From Bradyrhizobium sp. CSA207 (GTDB taxonomy: Bacteria; Pseudomonadota; Alphaproteobacteria; Rhizobiales; Xanthobacteraceae), in assembly GCF_029051685.1 (NCBI RefSeq), contig NZ_JAACFT010000004.1, positions 1 to 64,000 of the forward strand: a stretch of DNA of 64,000 nt, in the 5' to 3' direction. The position numbers and the translations under genes are program-made. Positions 40,420 through 49,881 of the stretch are shown one piece after another. How positions within the stretch are numbered: the first letter of the stretch is position 1; every line of letters starts with the position of its first letter. Below the pieces are notes generated by a model, which was not told where the DNA came from, did not search any database, and worked only from the letters and a program-made list of their open reading frames with translations.

Positions 40420-40920
40420 ATGAATGTTCGATGCCTGTCGGTCTCGATAGCCCTGCTGATTGCGTCCATCTGCCCACTGCGTGCGGAAGAAGACTTGGTC
40501 GCCTACAAGTCACTCAGTCCGGAGTTGGCGCTCGAGCTTGCGCGCGCCGCCTTGGGTAGCTGCCGCACCCGTGGATACCAGGTTGCAGTCGCCGTTGTCG
40601 ATCGCTTCGGCGCCACGCAAGTGATGCTGCGCGATCGCTTTGCGGGCTCCCACACGCCATCGACGGCAGCCGGCAAGGCGTGGACAGCTGCGTCGTTCAA
40701 AACCAGCACGACCGAGCTGAATGCGATCAGTCAGCCGGGCATGATGCAGTCGGGCATTCGCAATCTTCCCGGAGCGGTCATCATCGCAGGAGGATTGATC
40801 GTCGAAGCAGGCGGCTCTCTGGTCGGAGCGGTCGGCGTGTCCGGAACTCCGGGCGGTGACGCGGACGAAGCGTGCGCAAGAGCCGGAATTGACGCCATAC
40901 GCGACAAGCTGGAGTTCTGA
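40420..40920 (+). CDS. GlcG/HbpS-like (DUF336) exported protein
   Basis: The 166-residue protein has a signal peptide and a DUF336 domain: Val-Ala-Val-Val-Asp-Arg-Phe-Gly, Ala-Gly-Lys-Ala-Trp-Thr-Ala-Ala, Pro-Gly-Ala-Val-Ile-Ile-Ala-Gly-Gly-Leu and Val-Gly-Ala-Val-Gly-Val-Ser-Gly. Members bind heme or small cofactors and often neighbour oxidoreductases. It lies between the lectin-fold gene and the GMC fusion. Confidence 0.85.
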   Translation: MNVRCLSVSIALLIASICPLRAEEDLVAYKSLSPELALELARAALGSCRTRGYQVAVAVVDRFGATQVMLRDRFAGSHTPSTAAGKAWTAASFKTSTTELNAISQPGMMQSGIRNLPGAVIIAGGLIVEAGGSLVGAVGVSGTPGGDADEACARAGIDAIRDKLEF

Positions 40921-41169
40921 GGGGGACGTCAAGATCGCGGACCCGCGGGGCCATCGAGCTAAAATCGCGCGGGCGTGTGAACCGGCTCATACAACCGGCC
41001 ATAGGTTTCTCCTATCTTTTCGATCGCGCCCACGTCGGCAGGGTTATTCGGAACGACTGTCCGTTCGCCCCCTGAGGAACGTCTTCTGGCGCCGTACCGA
41101 TCGAATAGGACGCGGCCGGATCGAACGCCTCGCGCGCTGCGGCGGTAACACCTCGAAAGGAGCTCTCCC

Positions 41170-43644
41170 ATGCTAGCCTTTCTGCGACAAGATCCTTCCA
41201 TTCCAGTCGATATGCAAGACACCGAGTTCACGCGGGATCTGCTGGGCAGATACGTGTGCAGCACCTTCGACGAAGCGGTGAACAATGGCGGCAGGCCGTT
41301 CGATGTCGTGGTCATCGGCGCGGGGATGTTCGGCGCGTATGTCGCCAGCAAGATTTATCGCGCCGGCGCCGATCAGAACCTGCGGGTACTTCTTCTCGAC
41401 GCGGGAGGCTATTTTGCCCCGACGCACGTGCAGAACATGCCGCATCTCGGCCTGAATGCGCCGGATACCGCGCTGGTGACTCGCAACGATCAAGATCCAC
41501 GTGCGCGCAACGGTGTCTGGGGCATTCCCTGGCACAGTAACGAGCCGTTCACCGGACTGGCCTATTGCCCGGGAGGCCGGTCCCTATTCTGGGGAGGCTG
41601 GGCGCCGCGGCTCATGCCGGCTGACCTGGCTGCGTGGCCCAAAGACGCGCGCGATTTTCTTACGGCGAATTACCCTGACGTCGAGTTCGAAATCGGCGTT
41701 CAGGACAAGGCGGACTACCTGTCGGGTCCGCTCAACACGGCGATCAATGCACAGTTGCAAGCCGTCGCGACAAGCTCCAACCCGATCATGCCTGATGTGA
41801 CGTTAGACGTCGTTGACGAAGCTCCGATCGCGGTGCAGGCGAGTTCGCCCGGGTCCGGGCTGTTTTCGTTCGACAAGTTCAGCAGCGGACCCGTGCTACT
41901 GGAAAGCATCCGAGATGATATCGCCAAGCGCTGGACCTTGAACGACAACTCACGGCGGCGCTTCTTCCTCGTTCCACGGTGCCACGTGATACGGCTACAG
42001 AACAGTGGGGGCAGGGTCACGGGCATCGACCTCACCTACAATGGTCAGTTTCGATCGCTGTCCGTTCCGACAAACCTCAGTCCCGATTGCCAGGTCATCC
42101 TGGCGGCTGGCACGATCGAATCGACACGGCTGGCAATCGAGTCGTTCCAGGTGACGCGCGGCGCGTATAGCATGGGCGCTAATTTCATGGCGCATCTGCG
42201 TACGAATCTTACGGTGCGCGTCAAACGCAGCGCGCTCGGGCTTGGAGCAGCCACAACACTCGAGCAGGGCGGCGCGATCGTGCGTGGCGAGATCACGAAT
42301 CCGGACGGAAGCAAACGCCGCTATCATATTCAGGTACTCGCATCCGCCGAGAAAGGACAGAATCCGGAAGCGACGATGTGGACCATGGTGCCCGACATCG
42401 ACCTCTTGCGGAACCTGCTTTCAAACGAGGACCCGGATTGGGTGGCGATCGTCTTTCGCGGCCTCGGGGAGATGGACGGCGACAAGAAAGCCGGACCCGG
42501 CGGCGCGACGAGTTTCGTAAACCTCACCAATGCGGCAGATCCGCTTCAAAACGATGGCATGAGCGCGCGTGCGTGGGTCAATTTCACGCCCACGTCAAAC
42601 GACGACGCGGCATGGAGAAAACTCGCGGCCGCAGCGGTCAAGCTGGCAGGAGGCCTCGCCAAGAGCACAGGCGATGTCCAGTATCTGTACAATGGCGGTT
42701 GGCAAAGCGCGCCGCCGCCCGATCCGTTCGCGACCACGAAAGACCAGTTGGGCAACACGCACCACGAAGCGGGCACGCTGTGGATGGGCGATGATCCAGC
42801 CACGTCGATTACGGACTCCAGCGGGCGATTCCATCACATCTCGAACGCCTACGTTGCTGGCCCCGCCTTGTTCCCCACCGTCGGCTCGGCGAATCCGTCC
42901 TTGACGGGCCTTACGCTCGCGCGTCGGAGCAGCGCGGCCGTCGTTGCGGCATTGGCGCCGACGCCTTTGGCGCGGTTCAAGCCGCTATACGCCGGGAGTT
43001 TGGCCGACTGGCAGATGTCGGGAAGTGGAAGCTTCCTGCAGGTGTACGACATTCTTGAGTCCGTTGGCGGGCCTGGCTTGCTCTGGTACACGCGCGAAAG
43101 CTTCTCCGACTTCGTGCTTGAATTCGAATGGCAATACGCGAACCGCACGGACAACTCCGGTGTTTTCATCCGCGTGCCCAATCTGAACAGCTCGAATCCG
43201 GGCGACTGGATGGCTGCCATCGACCAGAGCTACGAAATCCAGATCGATCCACGTGGATACAACTCCGAAAAGAACATGGAGAACGATCCTTTGCGAAGCA
43301 CCGGTGCGATCTACAACATCAATGCGCCGACCCGCAGCGATGTTGCGAAAGGCCCGTGGCAGTGGAACACGTTTTTGATCGAAGCGGTCGGGAGCCGCAT
43401 CAAGGTGACGCTCAACGGCGTCCTGGTGAACGACTTCGCGGATCCTAAGCCCCGGTCTCTTCGGGGACACATCGCGCTGCAAAATCATCACGATGGTTCG
43501 AAGGTGCAATTTCGAAACATTCGCATCAAGGCGGTGGTGCCGGGGGTCACCGACCTGCCCCTCCCGAGGTCGCTTAGTCTCTTCACCGCCGCTGGGCTCG
43601 CGGTCCCTGACGAGGTCGGTCTCGGCGTGCGAAGCGCGGCGTAA
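41170..43644 (+). CDS. GMC oxidoreductase fused to a DUF1080 (3-keto-glycoside hydrolase) domain
   Basis: The 824-residue protein has an N-terminal GMC flavoenzyme (about 40-600): FAD motif Val-Ile-Gly-Ala-Gly-Met-Phe-Gly (48-55), Cys-Pro-Gly-Gly-Arg-Ser-Leu-Phe-Trp-Gly-Gly-Trp, catalytic His pair 531-532 in Asn-Thr-His-His-Glu-Ala-Gly-Thr-Leu-Trp-Met-Gly, and Gly-Ser-Ala-Asn-Pro-Ser-Leu-Thr-Gly. The C-terminal lectin-fold DUF1080 domain (about 605-790) has Phe-Val-Leu-Glu-Phe-Glu-Trp, Asn-Ser-Gly-Val-Phe-Ile-Arg and Tyr-Glu-Ile-Gln-Ile-Asp. GMC enzymes can oxidise sugars at C3, and DUF1080 enzymes cleave 3-keto-glycosides. One polypeptide could do both steps; this is inference. No clear signal peptide is seen. 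AAAGGAG precedes the ATG. Confidence 0.85.
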   Translation: MLAFLRQDPSIPVDMQDTEFTRDLLGRYVCSTFDEAVNNGGRPFDVVVIGAGMFGAYVASKIYRAGADQNLRVLLLDAGGYFAPTHVQNMPHLGLNAPDTALVTRNDQDPRARNGVWGIPWHSNEPFTGLAYCPGGRSLFWGGWAPRLMPADLAAWPKDARDFLTANYPDVEFEIGVQDKADYLSGPLNTAINAQLQAVATSSNPIMPDVTLDVVDEAPIAVQASSPGSGLFSFDKFSSGPVLLESIRDDIAKRWTLNDNSRRRFFLVPRCHVIRLQNSGGRVTGIDLTYNGQFRSLSVPTNLSPDCQVILAAGTIESTRLAIESFQVTRGAYSMGANFMAHLRTNLTVRVKRSALGLGAATTLEQGGAIVRGEITNPDGSKRRYHIQVLASAEKGQNPEATMWTMVPDIDLLRNLLSNEDPDWVAIVFRGLGEMDGDKKAGPGGATSFVNLTNAADPLQNDGMSARAWVNFTPTSNDDAAWRKLAAAAVKLAGGLAKSTGDVQYLYNGGWQSAPPPDPFATTKDQLGNTHHEAGTLWMGDDPATSITDSSGRFHHISNAYVAGPALFPTVGSANPSLTGLTLARRSSAAVVAALAPTPLARFKPLYAGSLADWQMSGSGSFLQVYDILESVGGPGLLWYTRESFSDFVLEFEWQYANRTDNSGVFIRVPNLNSSNPGDWMAAIDQSYEIQIDPRGYNSEKNMENDPLRSTGAIYNINAPTRSDVAKGPWQWNTFLIEAVGSRIKVTLNGVLVNDFADPKPRSLRGHIALQNHHDGSKVQFRNIRIKAVVPGVTDLPLPRSLSLFTAAGLAVPDEVGLGVRSAA

Positions 43645-43861
43645 ACTGCCAATTCTTCGATGATGGCATTTTGCGCCTGTTTTGCCCGACGAGTCAAAGG
43701 ACGCAGATGGAATCCTGCGGGGGCGTTTCAGGGGCGCGGGGCTGCGTCCAACCAGCCTTGCCGAGAAATGACGAAGCGAAATGGAATGGCTGCCAAGCAC
43801 TTAGCTACTGTGCATGGGGTTGTTTTGCAGCTTTTGTTTCAGGCCGCAAAAACGTTCCGCA

Positions 43862-44446
43862 TCACCGCCGGCCGCGCGGAGCTTCGGCCTTGGCCGGCGG
43901 CTCGGTCTGCGGCGCGCAGGTGGCAGCCGCCAGCGAGCCCTGCGCCTGCTGCATCAGGCCCGGCTCGGGGGCGAGCGCTTTCATCACGATCAGGCCCGTG
44001 GTGCTCGGGGAGTCGATGATCAGGCGGTCGGCCGCGGTGACTTCTTCGTCCTCGGGCAGCTCGTTGTGCTGCGCCTCCGTCATCAGGTCGAGCTCGATCA
44101 CCTTCCGGCCCGCCGAGCGGTCGTTGATCGCGTAATAGGCGATCTCGTTGCGGGTGTAGAACGACACCGAGGTGTAGGCCTGGCTGACGGGCACGGTGAG
44201 CTTGATCGGCCCGCCCGACAGATCGTAGCGGCAGATCGCCAGCGCAAAAGCCGGATCCATGAACGGCATCGGCGAGGTGCTGGGATCGGCAAGCGGAAGC
44301 TGGGTGACGCCGTTGAGCTTGGTCATCGGCGTCAGCCGCGAATAGGCGTCCTGCGTCGCGATGCGCGGCAGCGCCAGCACGCTGACGAGATGGACCACGA
44401 GGCCGAGGACAATGCCGGCAACGATGGTGAACAGCAGCCGGATCAT
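43862..44446 (-). CDS. DUF1254 family membrane-anchored protein
   Basis: The 194-residue protein has an N-terminal membrane helix (about 4-24) and a DUF1254 domain: Asp-Pro-Ala-Phe-Ala-Leu-Ala-Ile-Cys-Arg-Tyr-Asp-Leu-Ser and Phe-Tyr-Thr-Arg-Asn-Glu-Ile-Ala-Tyr-Tyr-Ala-Ile-Asn-Asp. The C-terminus is Pro/Ala-rich. It overlaps the DUF1214 gene by 4 bases; the two domains occur together in larger proteins elsewhere. The function is unknown. Confidence 0.85.
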   Translation of the reverse strand: MIRLLFTIVAGIVLGLVVHLVSVLALPRIATQDAYSRLTPMTKLNGVTQLPLADPSTSPMPFMDPAFALAICRYDLSGGPIKLTVPVSQAYTSVSFYTRNEIAYYAINDRSAGRKVIELDLMTEAQHNELPEDEEVTAADRLIIDSPSTTGLIVMKALAPEPGLMQQAQGSLAAATCAPQTEPPAKAEAPRGRR

Positions 44447-45021
44447 GAGCAGCCCACCGTCGTGATCGTCGGCATCGGCGCATCGCGCTGGGTGCGCGTC
44501 GCAACACCCACCGGCGTGTCGTAGAGCCGAAGCATCAAGGCGTAGCGCTCGATGCCGCCGGTCGGCAGCCAGTTGCCGGCGCGCGAGCGCGAGGCGATGC
44601 GGATCTCGAACGAGCCGTCGGACTGGCGCACGATCTCCTGGCTGGTGAAGCCGTAGCGCTGCAGCGAATTGGCGACGAGGTGTCCCTTGCGGTCATAGAG
44701 CGTCAGCGTCCAGAACCGCGCCGGCGGCGTCACGCCGGAGACGAGGACATCGCAGCGGCCGTCGAGCGCCTTCCTCTTGTCGTCGGCGGTCGCGGTGAAG
44801 GCGACGCCGTCGCCGGTGCCGATCGGCAGCTCGCCGTTGCGCACGATGGTGGCGCGCGAATAGGGATCGACGTCGGCGGTGCCGGTGCGCGGACGGGCCT
44901 TCCAGGGGCCGATCGTCAGCGCGCCGATCTCGGTACCGCGCGTCGTCGTCATCCAGGTGGCGCCGACGCCGACGACGGTGGCCAGCAGCAACGCCGTCAA
45001 TGTGATGAGGATCAGCCGCAC
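44443..45021 (-). CDS. DUF1214 family membrane-anchored protein
   Basis: The 192-residue protein has an N-terminal helix (2-23) and a DUF1214 domain with Ala-Arg-Phe-Trp-Thr-Leu-Thr-Leu-Tyr-Asp and Asn-Trp-Leu-Pro-Thr-Gly-Gly-Ile-Glu-Arg-Tyr. It forms a two-gene operon with the DUF1254 gene and follows the PBP1A gene by 9 bases, so all three may be co-transcribed. Confidence 0.87.
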   Translation of the reverse strand: MRLILITLTALLLATVVGVGATWMTTTRGTEIGALTIGPWKARPRTGTADVDPYSRATIVRNGELPIGTGDGVAFTATADDKRKALDGRCDVLVSGVTPPARFWTLTLYDRKGHLVANSLQRYGFTSQEIVRQSDGSFEIRIASRSRAGNWLPTGGIERYALMLRLYDTPVGVATRTQRDAPMPTITTVGCS

Positions 45022-45030
45022 GGGATCTTG

Positions 45031-47319
45031 TCAGTTCTTGCGCGGGGCGGAGGAGTTCGCGTTCTCTTCCGCGTAGTTCTGCGGAAAGGCGAGCGCGCTC
45101 GAGGCCGCTGCGGGCCCGCCCGGCTTGGTCGCGTCGTCGGCGGCCGCCTTGGTCGCGGTCCTCGCCGCATCGTCGAGCAGCTTCTCGACGCGCACCAGGA
45201 TATCGGCGCCGCGCTTGGTCAGCACCGGCGGCGGACCGGGCTTGGTCTCCAGCACCTTCGGCGCCGCATTGGCCTGCGCTGCCATCGGTTGCGGCGGCAG
45301 CTTCTGGCCCATGCCGATACCGGGAATCTCCCTGACCTCGACGCCTTGATGGGCGGCGACCATGATGTCGTGCCAGGTCTGCGCCGGCAGCGAGCCGCCG
45401 GTCATGCGGTTGGTCGGCGAATAGTCGTCGTTGCCGTACCAGACCGCGCAGGTGAAGTTGCCGGTGTAGCCGACGAACCAGGCGTCGCGATAGGCGTTGG
45501 TGGTGCCGGTCTTGCCCGCGGTCGGAATGCCGTCGAGCGCGGCGCGGCGCGCTGTGCCTTCGCTGACGACGTGGCTCATCATGCCGGCCATGTCGGAGGC
45601 GACCGAGGCCGGGATTGCCTGCCGCGGCTTCGGACCGTCGCGGTCCCAGCGCCAGACGAGGTCGCCGGCGCCGGTGCGCACCTCCAGCACCGAATGCGGC
45701 GTCACCGCGCGGCCCCTGTTGGGGAAGGTCGCGTAGGCCACCGCGTGCTCGAGCACGGTGACTTCGTCCGAGCCGATCGGCAGCGACGGCGTGTCGGGTA
45801 GCGGCGCCTTGAGGCCGAAGCGGCGGGCGACCTCGACGATCTTGGCGCGGCCAATCTTGGCCGGGTTGGGTGCTTTCGGCTGTTCCTTCTGGCCGATCGC
45901 GATCGACAGCTTCACCGGCACGACGTTGATCGAGCGCGTGATCGCCTGGGTCAGCGTCACTGAACCGGAATAGGAATGGCCATAGTTCTGCGGGCACCAA
46001 TTGCCGATGCAGACCGGGCCGTCGACCACGATCGAATTGGGCGTAAAACCGTTCAGCAGTGCCGTGGTGTAGACATAGGGTTTGAACGACGAGCCGGGCT
46101 GGCGGTAGGCGTCGACAGCGCGGTTGAACTGGCTTGCGCCATAGTCGCGGCCGCCGACCATGGCGCGGATGCCGCCGTCGAGATCGGACACCACGGTTGC
46201 GGCCTGCGTCGCATGATAGTCGCGGCCGAACTGGCGCAGCTGGTTCTCGATCGCGTCTTCGGCGGCCTTCTGCACGTTGGTGTCGATCGCGAGGCGGACC
46301 ACGAAGACGCGTTCGGTGTAGGACTTCGGGAAGGTGTCGACCAGCTTGCGCATCTCGTCGAAGGCGTAGTCGAGGTAATAGTTCGGCGAGGCCTCGTCGC
46401 GGCGGTCGACGGCGAAGGCCGGGTTGCGGCGGGCGCCAAACACCTGGCCCTCGGTCATGAAGCCGGCATCGACGAGGTTGTCGAGCACGACGTTGGCACG
46501 GGCGCGGGCGGCGGGCAGGTTGATGTGCGGCGCGTATTTGGTCGGCGCCTTGAACAGGCCCGCGAGCATCGCGGCTTCCGCCAGCGTCACGTCGCGCGCG
46601 GATTTGTTGAAGTAGAAGTGCGCCGCGCCGTCGACGCCGAAGGTGCCGCCGCCCATATAGGCGCGGTCCAGGTACAGCTTGAGGATCTCGTTCTTGGTCA
46701 GGCGCCATTCCAGCCAGACCGCAAGGAAGGCCTCGTTGACCTTGCGCTCGATGGTGCGCTCGTTGCTCAGGAACAGGTTCTTGGCGAGCTGCTGGGTGAT
46801 CGAGGAGCCGCCCTGGCGGACGCCGCCGGCCTGGGCGTTGGTGACGAGCGCGCGCGCGGTGCCGGCGATGTCGATGCCGAAATGCTCGTAGAAGCGGCGG
46901 TCTTCGGTCGCCAGCGTCGCCTTGATCAGCACGTCCGGAAAGTCTTCCAGCGGGATCGAGTCGTTGTGCTTGATGCCGCGGCTGCCGATCGGGTTGCCGT
47001 AGCGGTCGAGGAACGTGACCGCGAGGTCGGACTTCTTCAGCCAGTCCTCATCCGCCGTCTCGCGGAAAGCGGGAATAGCCAGAGTGAGCATCAGCATCAG
47101 GCCGCCGAGCCCGAGGGTGGCGGCCTCCGACAGCGGCTCAATGAACACCCAGCGCTTCCACCGCCCGACATAGAAGCGGTCCATGAAGGTCGAGTAGCGC
47201 TCGTAGAGCTCGCGGATGCCCTTGGCCGAGGAGAACAGCGAGGAGTCGATGCGCGCATCGAGGTCCAGGAAGAAATTCCGGATCCAGGCCTTCCAATGCG
47301 GTGGTATGATCTGGCGCAC
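45031..47319 (-). CDS. Class A penicillin-binding protein (PBP1A family)
   Basis: The 762-residue bifunctional peptidoglycan synthase has one membrane helix (about 68-86). The GT51 glycosyltransferase has Leu-Ala-Thr-Glu-Asp-Arg-Arg-Phe-Tyr-Glu-His and Gln-Gly-Gly-Ser-Ser-Ile-Thr-Gln-Gln-Leu-Ala-Lys-Asn. The transpeptidase shows Pro-Gly-Ser-Ser-Phe-Lys-Pro (Ser nucleophile), Ser-Ile-Asn and Gly-Lys-Thr-Gly-Thr-Thr. The tail after about 690 is Ala/Lys-rich and probably disordered. It polymerises and cross-links peptidoglycan at the inner membrane. Confidence 0.93.
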   Translation of the reverse strand: MRQIIPPHWKAWIRNFFLDLDARIDSSLFSSAKGIRELYERYSTFMDRFYVGRWKRWVFIEPLSEAATLGLGGLMLMLTLAIPAFRETADEDWLKKSDLAVTFLDRYGNPIGSRGIKHNDSIPLEDFPDVLIKATLATEDRRFYEHFGIDIAGTARALVTNAQAGGVRQGGSSITQQLAKNLFLSNERTIERKVNEAFLAVWLEWRLTKNEILKLYLDRAYMGGGTFGVDGAAHFYFNKSARDVTLAEAAMLAGLFKAPTKYAPHINLPAARARANVVLDNLVDAGFMTEGQVFGARRNPAFAVDRRDEASPNYYLDYAFDEMRKLVDTFPKSYTERVFVVRLAIDTNVQKAAEDAIENQLRQFGRDYHATQAATVVSDLDGGIRAMVGGRDYGASQFNRAVDAYRQPGSSFKPYVYTTALLNGFTPNSIVVDGPVCIGNWCPQNYGHSYSGSVTLTQAITRSINVVPVKLSIAIGQKEQPKAPNPAKIGRAKIVEVARRFGLKAPLPDTPSLPIGSDEVTVLEHAVAYATFPNRGRAVTPHSVLEVRTGAGDLVWRWDRDGPKPRQAIPASVASDMAGMMSHVVSEGTARRAALDGIPTAGKTGTTNAYRDAWFVGYTGNFTCAVWYGNDDYSPTNRMTGGSLPAQTWHDIMVAAHQGVEVREIPGIGMGQKLPPQPMAAQANAAPKVLETKPGPPPVLTKRGADILVRVEKLLDDAARTATKAAADDATKPGGPAAASSALAFPQNYAEENANSSAPRKN

Positions 47320-47612
47320 CTAGAACCCTTGAGGCTCGGTTCGAAAGCGTTCAAGCACCCGGCCGGGGCGGCATCGAGACGTCTTGCGGGAATGTTGCGG
47401 CAAACCCAAGGCGCCCGGCTCGCGTCCGTGGGGACTTGCTGTTCCTTCTAGCCGAGCGGGGCCTATAAACCAATGGTCAGGCTCGGGATTTTGAACAACA
47501 GGCCTAATTGACCCCGGGGCATTACGGGCCTTACAGGGGCGCTGCTTGCGGCTTCATGGCCGCACGCCCTAGATGGCGTTACCACTAGCTCTTTCGAACC
47601 TTGTTGAGGCGC

Positions 47613-48128
47613 ATGACCGCAGCTCGCAAACGACCTTCAGACCAGGAAGGATTCTTCTGGAAAACCAAGACGTTGGAAGAGATGTCGGGGCCCGAATGGG
47701 AAAGCCTGTGCGACGGCTGCGGGCGCTGCTGCCTGAACAAGCTAGAGGATGAGGACACCGGGCAGATCTATTTCACCCATGTCGGCTGCAAGCTGCTCGA
47801 TGGGGCGACCTGCGGCTGCAAGGACTACCCGAATCGCTCCGACAAGGTTCCGGACTGCGTTCGCCTGACCCCGGCAAATGTCCGCACCCTGAACTGGCTG
47901 CCGCCGAGCTGCGGCTACAAGCTCGTCGCGGAGGGGCGCGATCTCTATTGGTGGCACCCGCTGGTGTCCGGCGATCCCAACACGGTGCACGAGGCCGGCG
48001 TCTCCGTGCGCGGACGGGTCGAGGGCAGCGAGGTGGAGATTCCGGACGACGAGCTCGAGAACCACATCGTGCAATGGCCGGCGCAGCTGCCGAAGCGGGC
48101 GCGCCTGAAGCGGCGTCCGAAGGTGTGA
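47613..48128 (+). CDS. YcgN family cysteine-cluster protein
   Basis: The 171-residue cytosolic protein has Cys-Asp-Gly-Cys-Gly-Arg-Cys-Cys near residue 31, then Gly-Cys-Lys-Leu-Leu, Cys-Gly-Cys-Lys-Asp-Tyr and Asp-Cys-Val-Arg-Leu, the set of Cys of the UPF0260/YcgN family. It probably binds zinc or an Fe-S cluster. It is divergent from PBP1A. ATG 47613 is preferred over a TTG four codons upstream. Confidence 0.9.
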   Translation: MTAARKRPSDQEGFFWKTKTLEEMSGPEWESLCDGCGRCCLNKLEDEDTGQIYFTHVGCKLLDGATCGCKDYPNRSDKVPDCVRLTPANVRTLNWLPPSCGYKLVAEGRDLYWWHPLVSGDPNTVHEAGVSVRGRVEGSEVEIPDDELENHIVQWPAQLPKRARLKRRPKV

Positions 48129-48285
48129 CGCGTCATTCCTCCTCGGGTCACGTCTTCGCGATGACCCCAGGGCGGGATGCTCCCATGCGCCGTGGTGCCT
48201 GCCTGAGAAGGACTTTGCTGTTTAGGTTGTCCGAATAGAACGAATCCTTCGTGGCATTGCGCCGCAACCCCGACGTCCGATCGAA

Positions 48286-49875
48286 ATGAACAAATTCGAA
48301 CGGCAGAGCCGTCAATCTGCCGACGCCCAGACATTGCCCGACGATATCGCCGAAGAGCTGTCCCGCCTTCCGACCGAGGTCTTGAGCGTCGATGACGCGC
48401 CGTCCATCGCGCCGCCGGCGCCGCTGACCTCGGACGAGGTCCGCACCATCGTCATCAGCCTGATGCTGACGATGTTCCTGGCGGCGCTGGATCAGACCAT
48501 CGTCGCGACCGCGCTGCCGACCATCGGGCGCCAGTTCAACGACGTATCCAATCTCTCCTGGGTCATCACGGCCTATCTGCTCGCCTCGACCGCGGTCGCG
48601 CCGGTGTTCGGAACCCTGAGCGACATCTACGGCCGCCGCGTCATGATCATCATCTCGCTCAGCCTGTTCGTCGCCGGCTCGGTACTGTGCGCGGTCGCGC
48701 CGAACATGCCGATGCTGATCCTGGCGCGCGGGCTCCAGGGCCTCGGCGGCGGCGGCATCATGCCGGTGGTTCAAACCGTGATCTCCGACGTCGTCAGCCC
48801 ACGCGAGCGCGGCCAGTACCAGGCTTATTTCTCCAGCGTCTGGATGGTCGGCGGCATCCTCGGGCCCGTTATCGGCGGCGTGTTTGCCGAGCATCTGCAC
48901 TGGTCGATGATCTTCTGGATCAACCTGCCGCTCGCCGCCGCGGCGATCGCGATGCTGCTGCCGAAGATGAAGAAGATCCCGGTGTTCCACCGCAAGCGCA
49001 AGGTCGATTGGCTCGGCGGTGTGCTGCTGATGGCCTCGGCCGTGGTGTTCATGCTGGTGCTGACCTGGGGCGGCACGCGTTATCCGTGGCTGTCGCCGAC
49101 CGTTCTGTCGATGGTGGGCGGCGCCGTCGCGCTCGCGGTCACCTTCGTCTGGCACGCGCGCCGGGCGGACGAGCCGTTCCTGCCGCTGCCGCTGCTCGGC
49201 GGCAAGGTCGCGCCGTTCGCGTTGACCGCCGGCGGCTGCGGGCTCGGCGCGATCACCGGTCTCACCGTGCAGCTCCCGCTTTACTACGAGGCGGTCTATC
49301 ACCTCAGCGCCAGCGAGGCGGGGCTTGCGTTGATACCGCTCGCTGCGGTCTCGACCTGCGGCGCGGCGATCGCCGGCCGCACCATGGCGCGCGCCAGGCA
49401 CTACAAGCGCGTCGCCATCATCGGCACGTCATGGGCCGCGATTTGCGCACTGGGCCTCACGCTCACCACGCTGCCGCTGTGGGGGCTCTTGACCTTGATG
49501 GCCGCGTTCGCGCTCGGGCTTGGCACGACCTTCCCGGTCTGCGTGGTCTCGCTGCAGAATTCGGTCGCCCGTCCGCAAGTCGGCACCATCACCGGCGCAA
49601 TGAACTTCTTCCGCTCGCTGATGTCCTCCTTCACGGTCGCAGCCTTCGCCGCCATCCTGCTGATCGCGCTCGGCGCCGACGTTCCGCTCGCCGGCGAGCA
49701 TCATGCCGCTGGCGCCGTCAATGCGATTCCCGCCGACGACATGCGGCACGCCTTCCGCTACGTCTTCGCTGCCGCCACCGCGCTGATGACCACCGCCGCA
49801 CTCTGCCTGATCGCGATGGAGGAGCGACCGCTCGCCGGCCCCTCCACGGCGCAATCCGTCGAGATGGCGGAGTAG
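48286..49875 (+). CDS. DHA2-type MFS drug efflux transporter
   Basis: The 529-residue transporter has about 14 hydrophobic segments. It has the DHA2 motifs Leu-Asp-Gln-Thr-Ile-Val-Ala-Thr-Ala-Leu-Pro-Thr-Ile, Leu-Ser-Asp-Ile-Tyr-Gly-Arg-Arg (motif A) and Arg-Gly-Leu-Gln-Gly-Leu-Gly-Gly-Gly-Gly (motif B), plus Gly-Gly-Ile-Leu-Gly-Pro-Val-Ile-Gly-Gly (motif C). It is a proton antiporter of the EmrB/QacA group; substrates are unknown. It converges on the GAF kinase gene. Confidence 0.92.
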   Translation: MNKFERQSRQSADAQTLPDDIAEELSRLPTEVLSVDDAPSIAPPAPLTSDEVRTIVISLMLTMFLAALDQTIVATALPTIGRQFNDVSNLSWVITAYLLASTAVAPVFGTLSDIYGRRVMIIISLSLFVAGSVLCAVAPNMPMLILARGLQGLGGGGIMPVVQTVISDVVSPRERGQYQAYFSSVWMVGGILGPVIGGVFAEHLHWSMIFWINLPLAAAAIAMLLPKMKKIPVFHRKRKVDWLGGVLLMASAVVFMLVLTWGGTRYPWLSPTVLSMVGGAVALAVTFVWHARRADEPFLPLPLLGGKVAPFALTAGGCGLGAITGLTVQLPLYYEAVYHLSASEAGLALIPLAAVSTCGAAIAGRTMARARHYKRVAIIGTSWAAICALGLTLTTLPLWGLLTLMAAFALGLGTTFPVCVVSLQNSVARPQVGTITGAMNFFRSLMSSFTVAAFAAILLIALGADVPLAGEHHAAGAVNAIPADDMRHAFRYVFAAATALMTTAALCLIAMEERPLAGPSTAQSVEMAE

Positions 49876-49881
49876 GGACCG

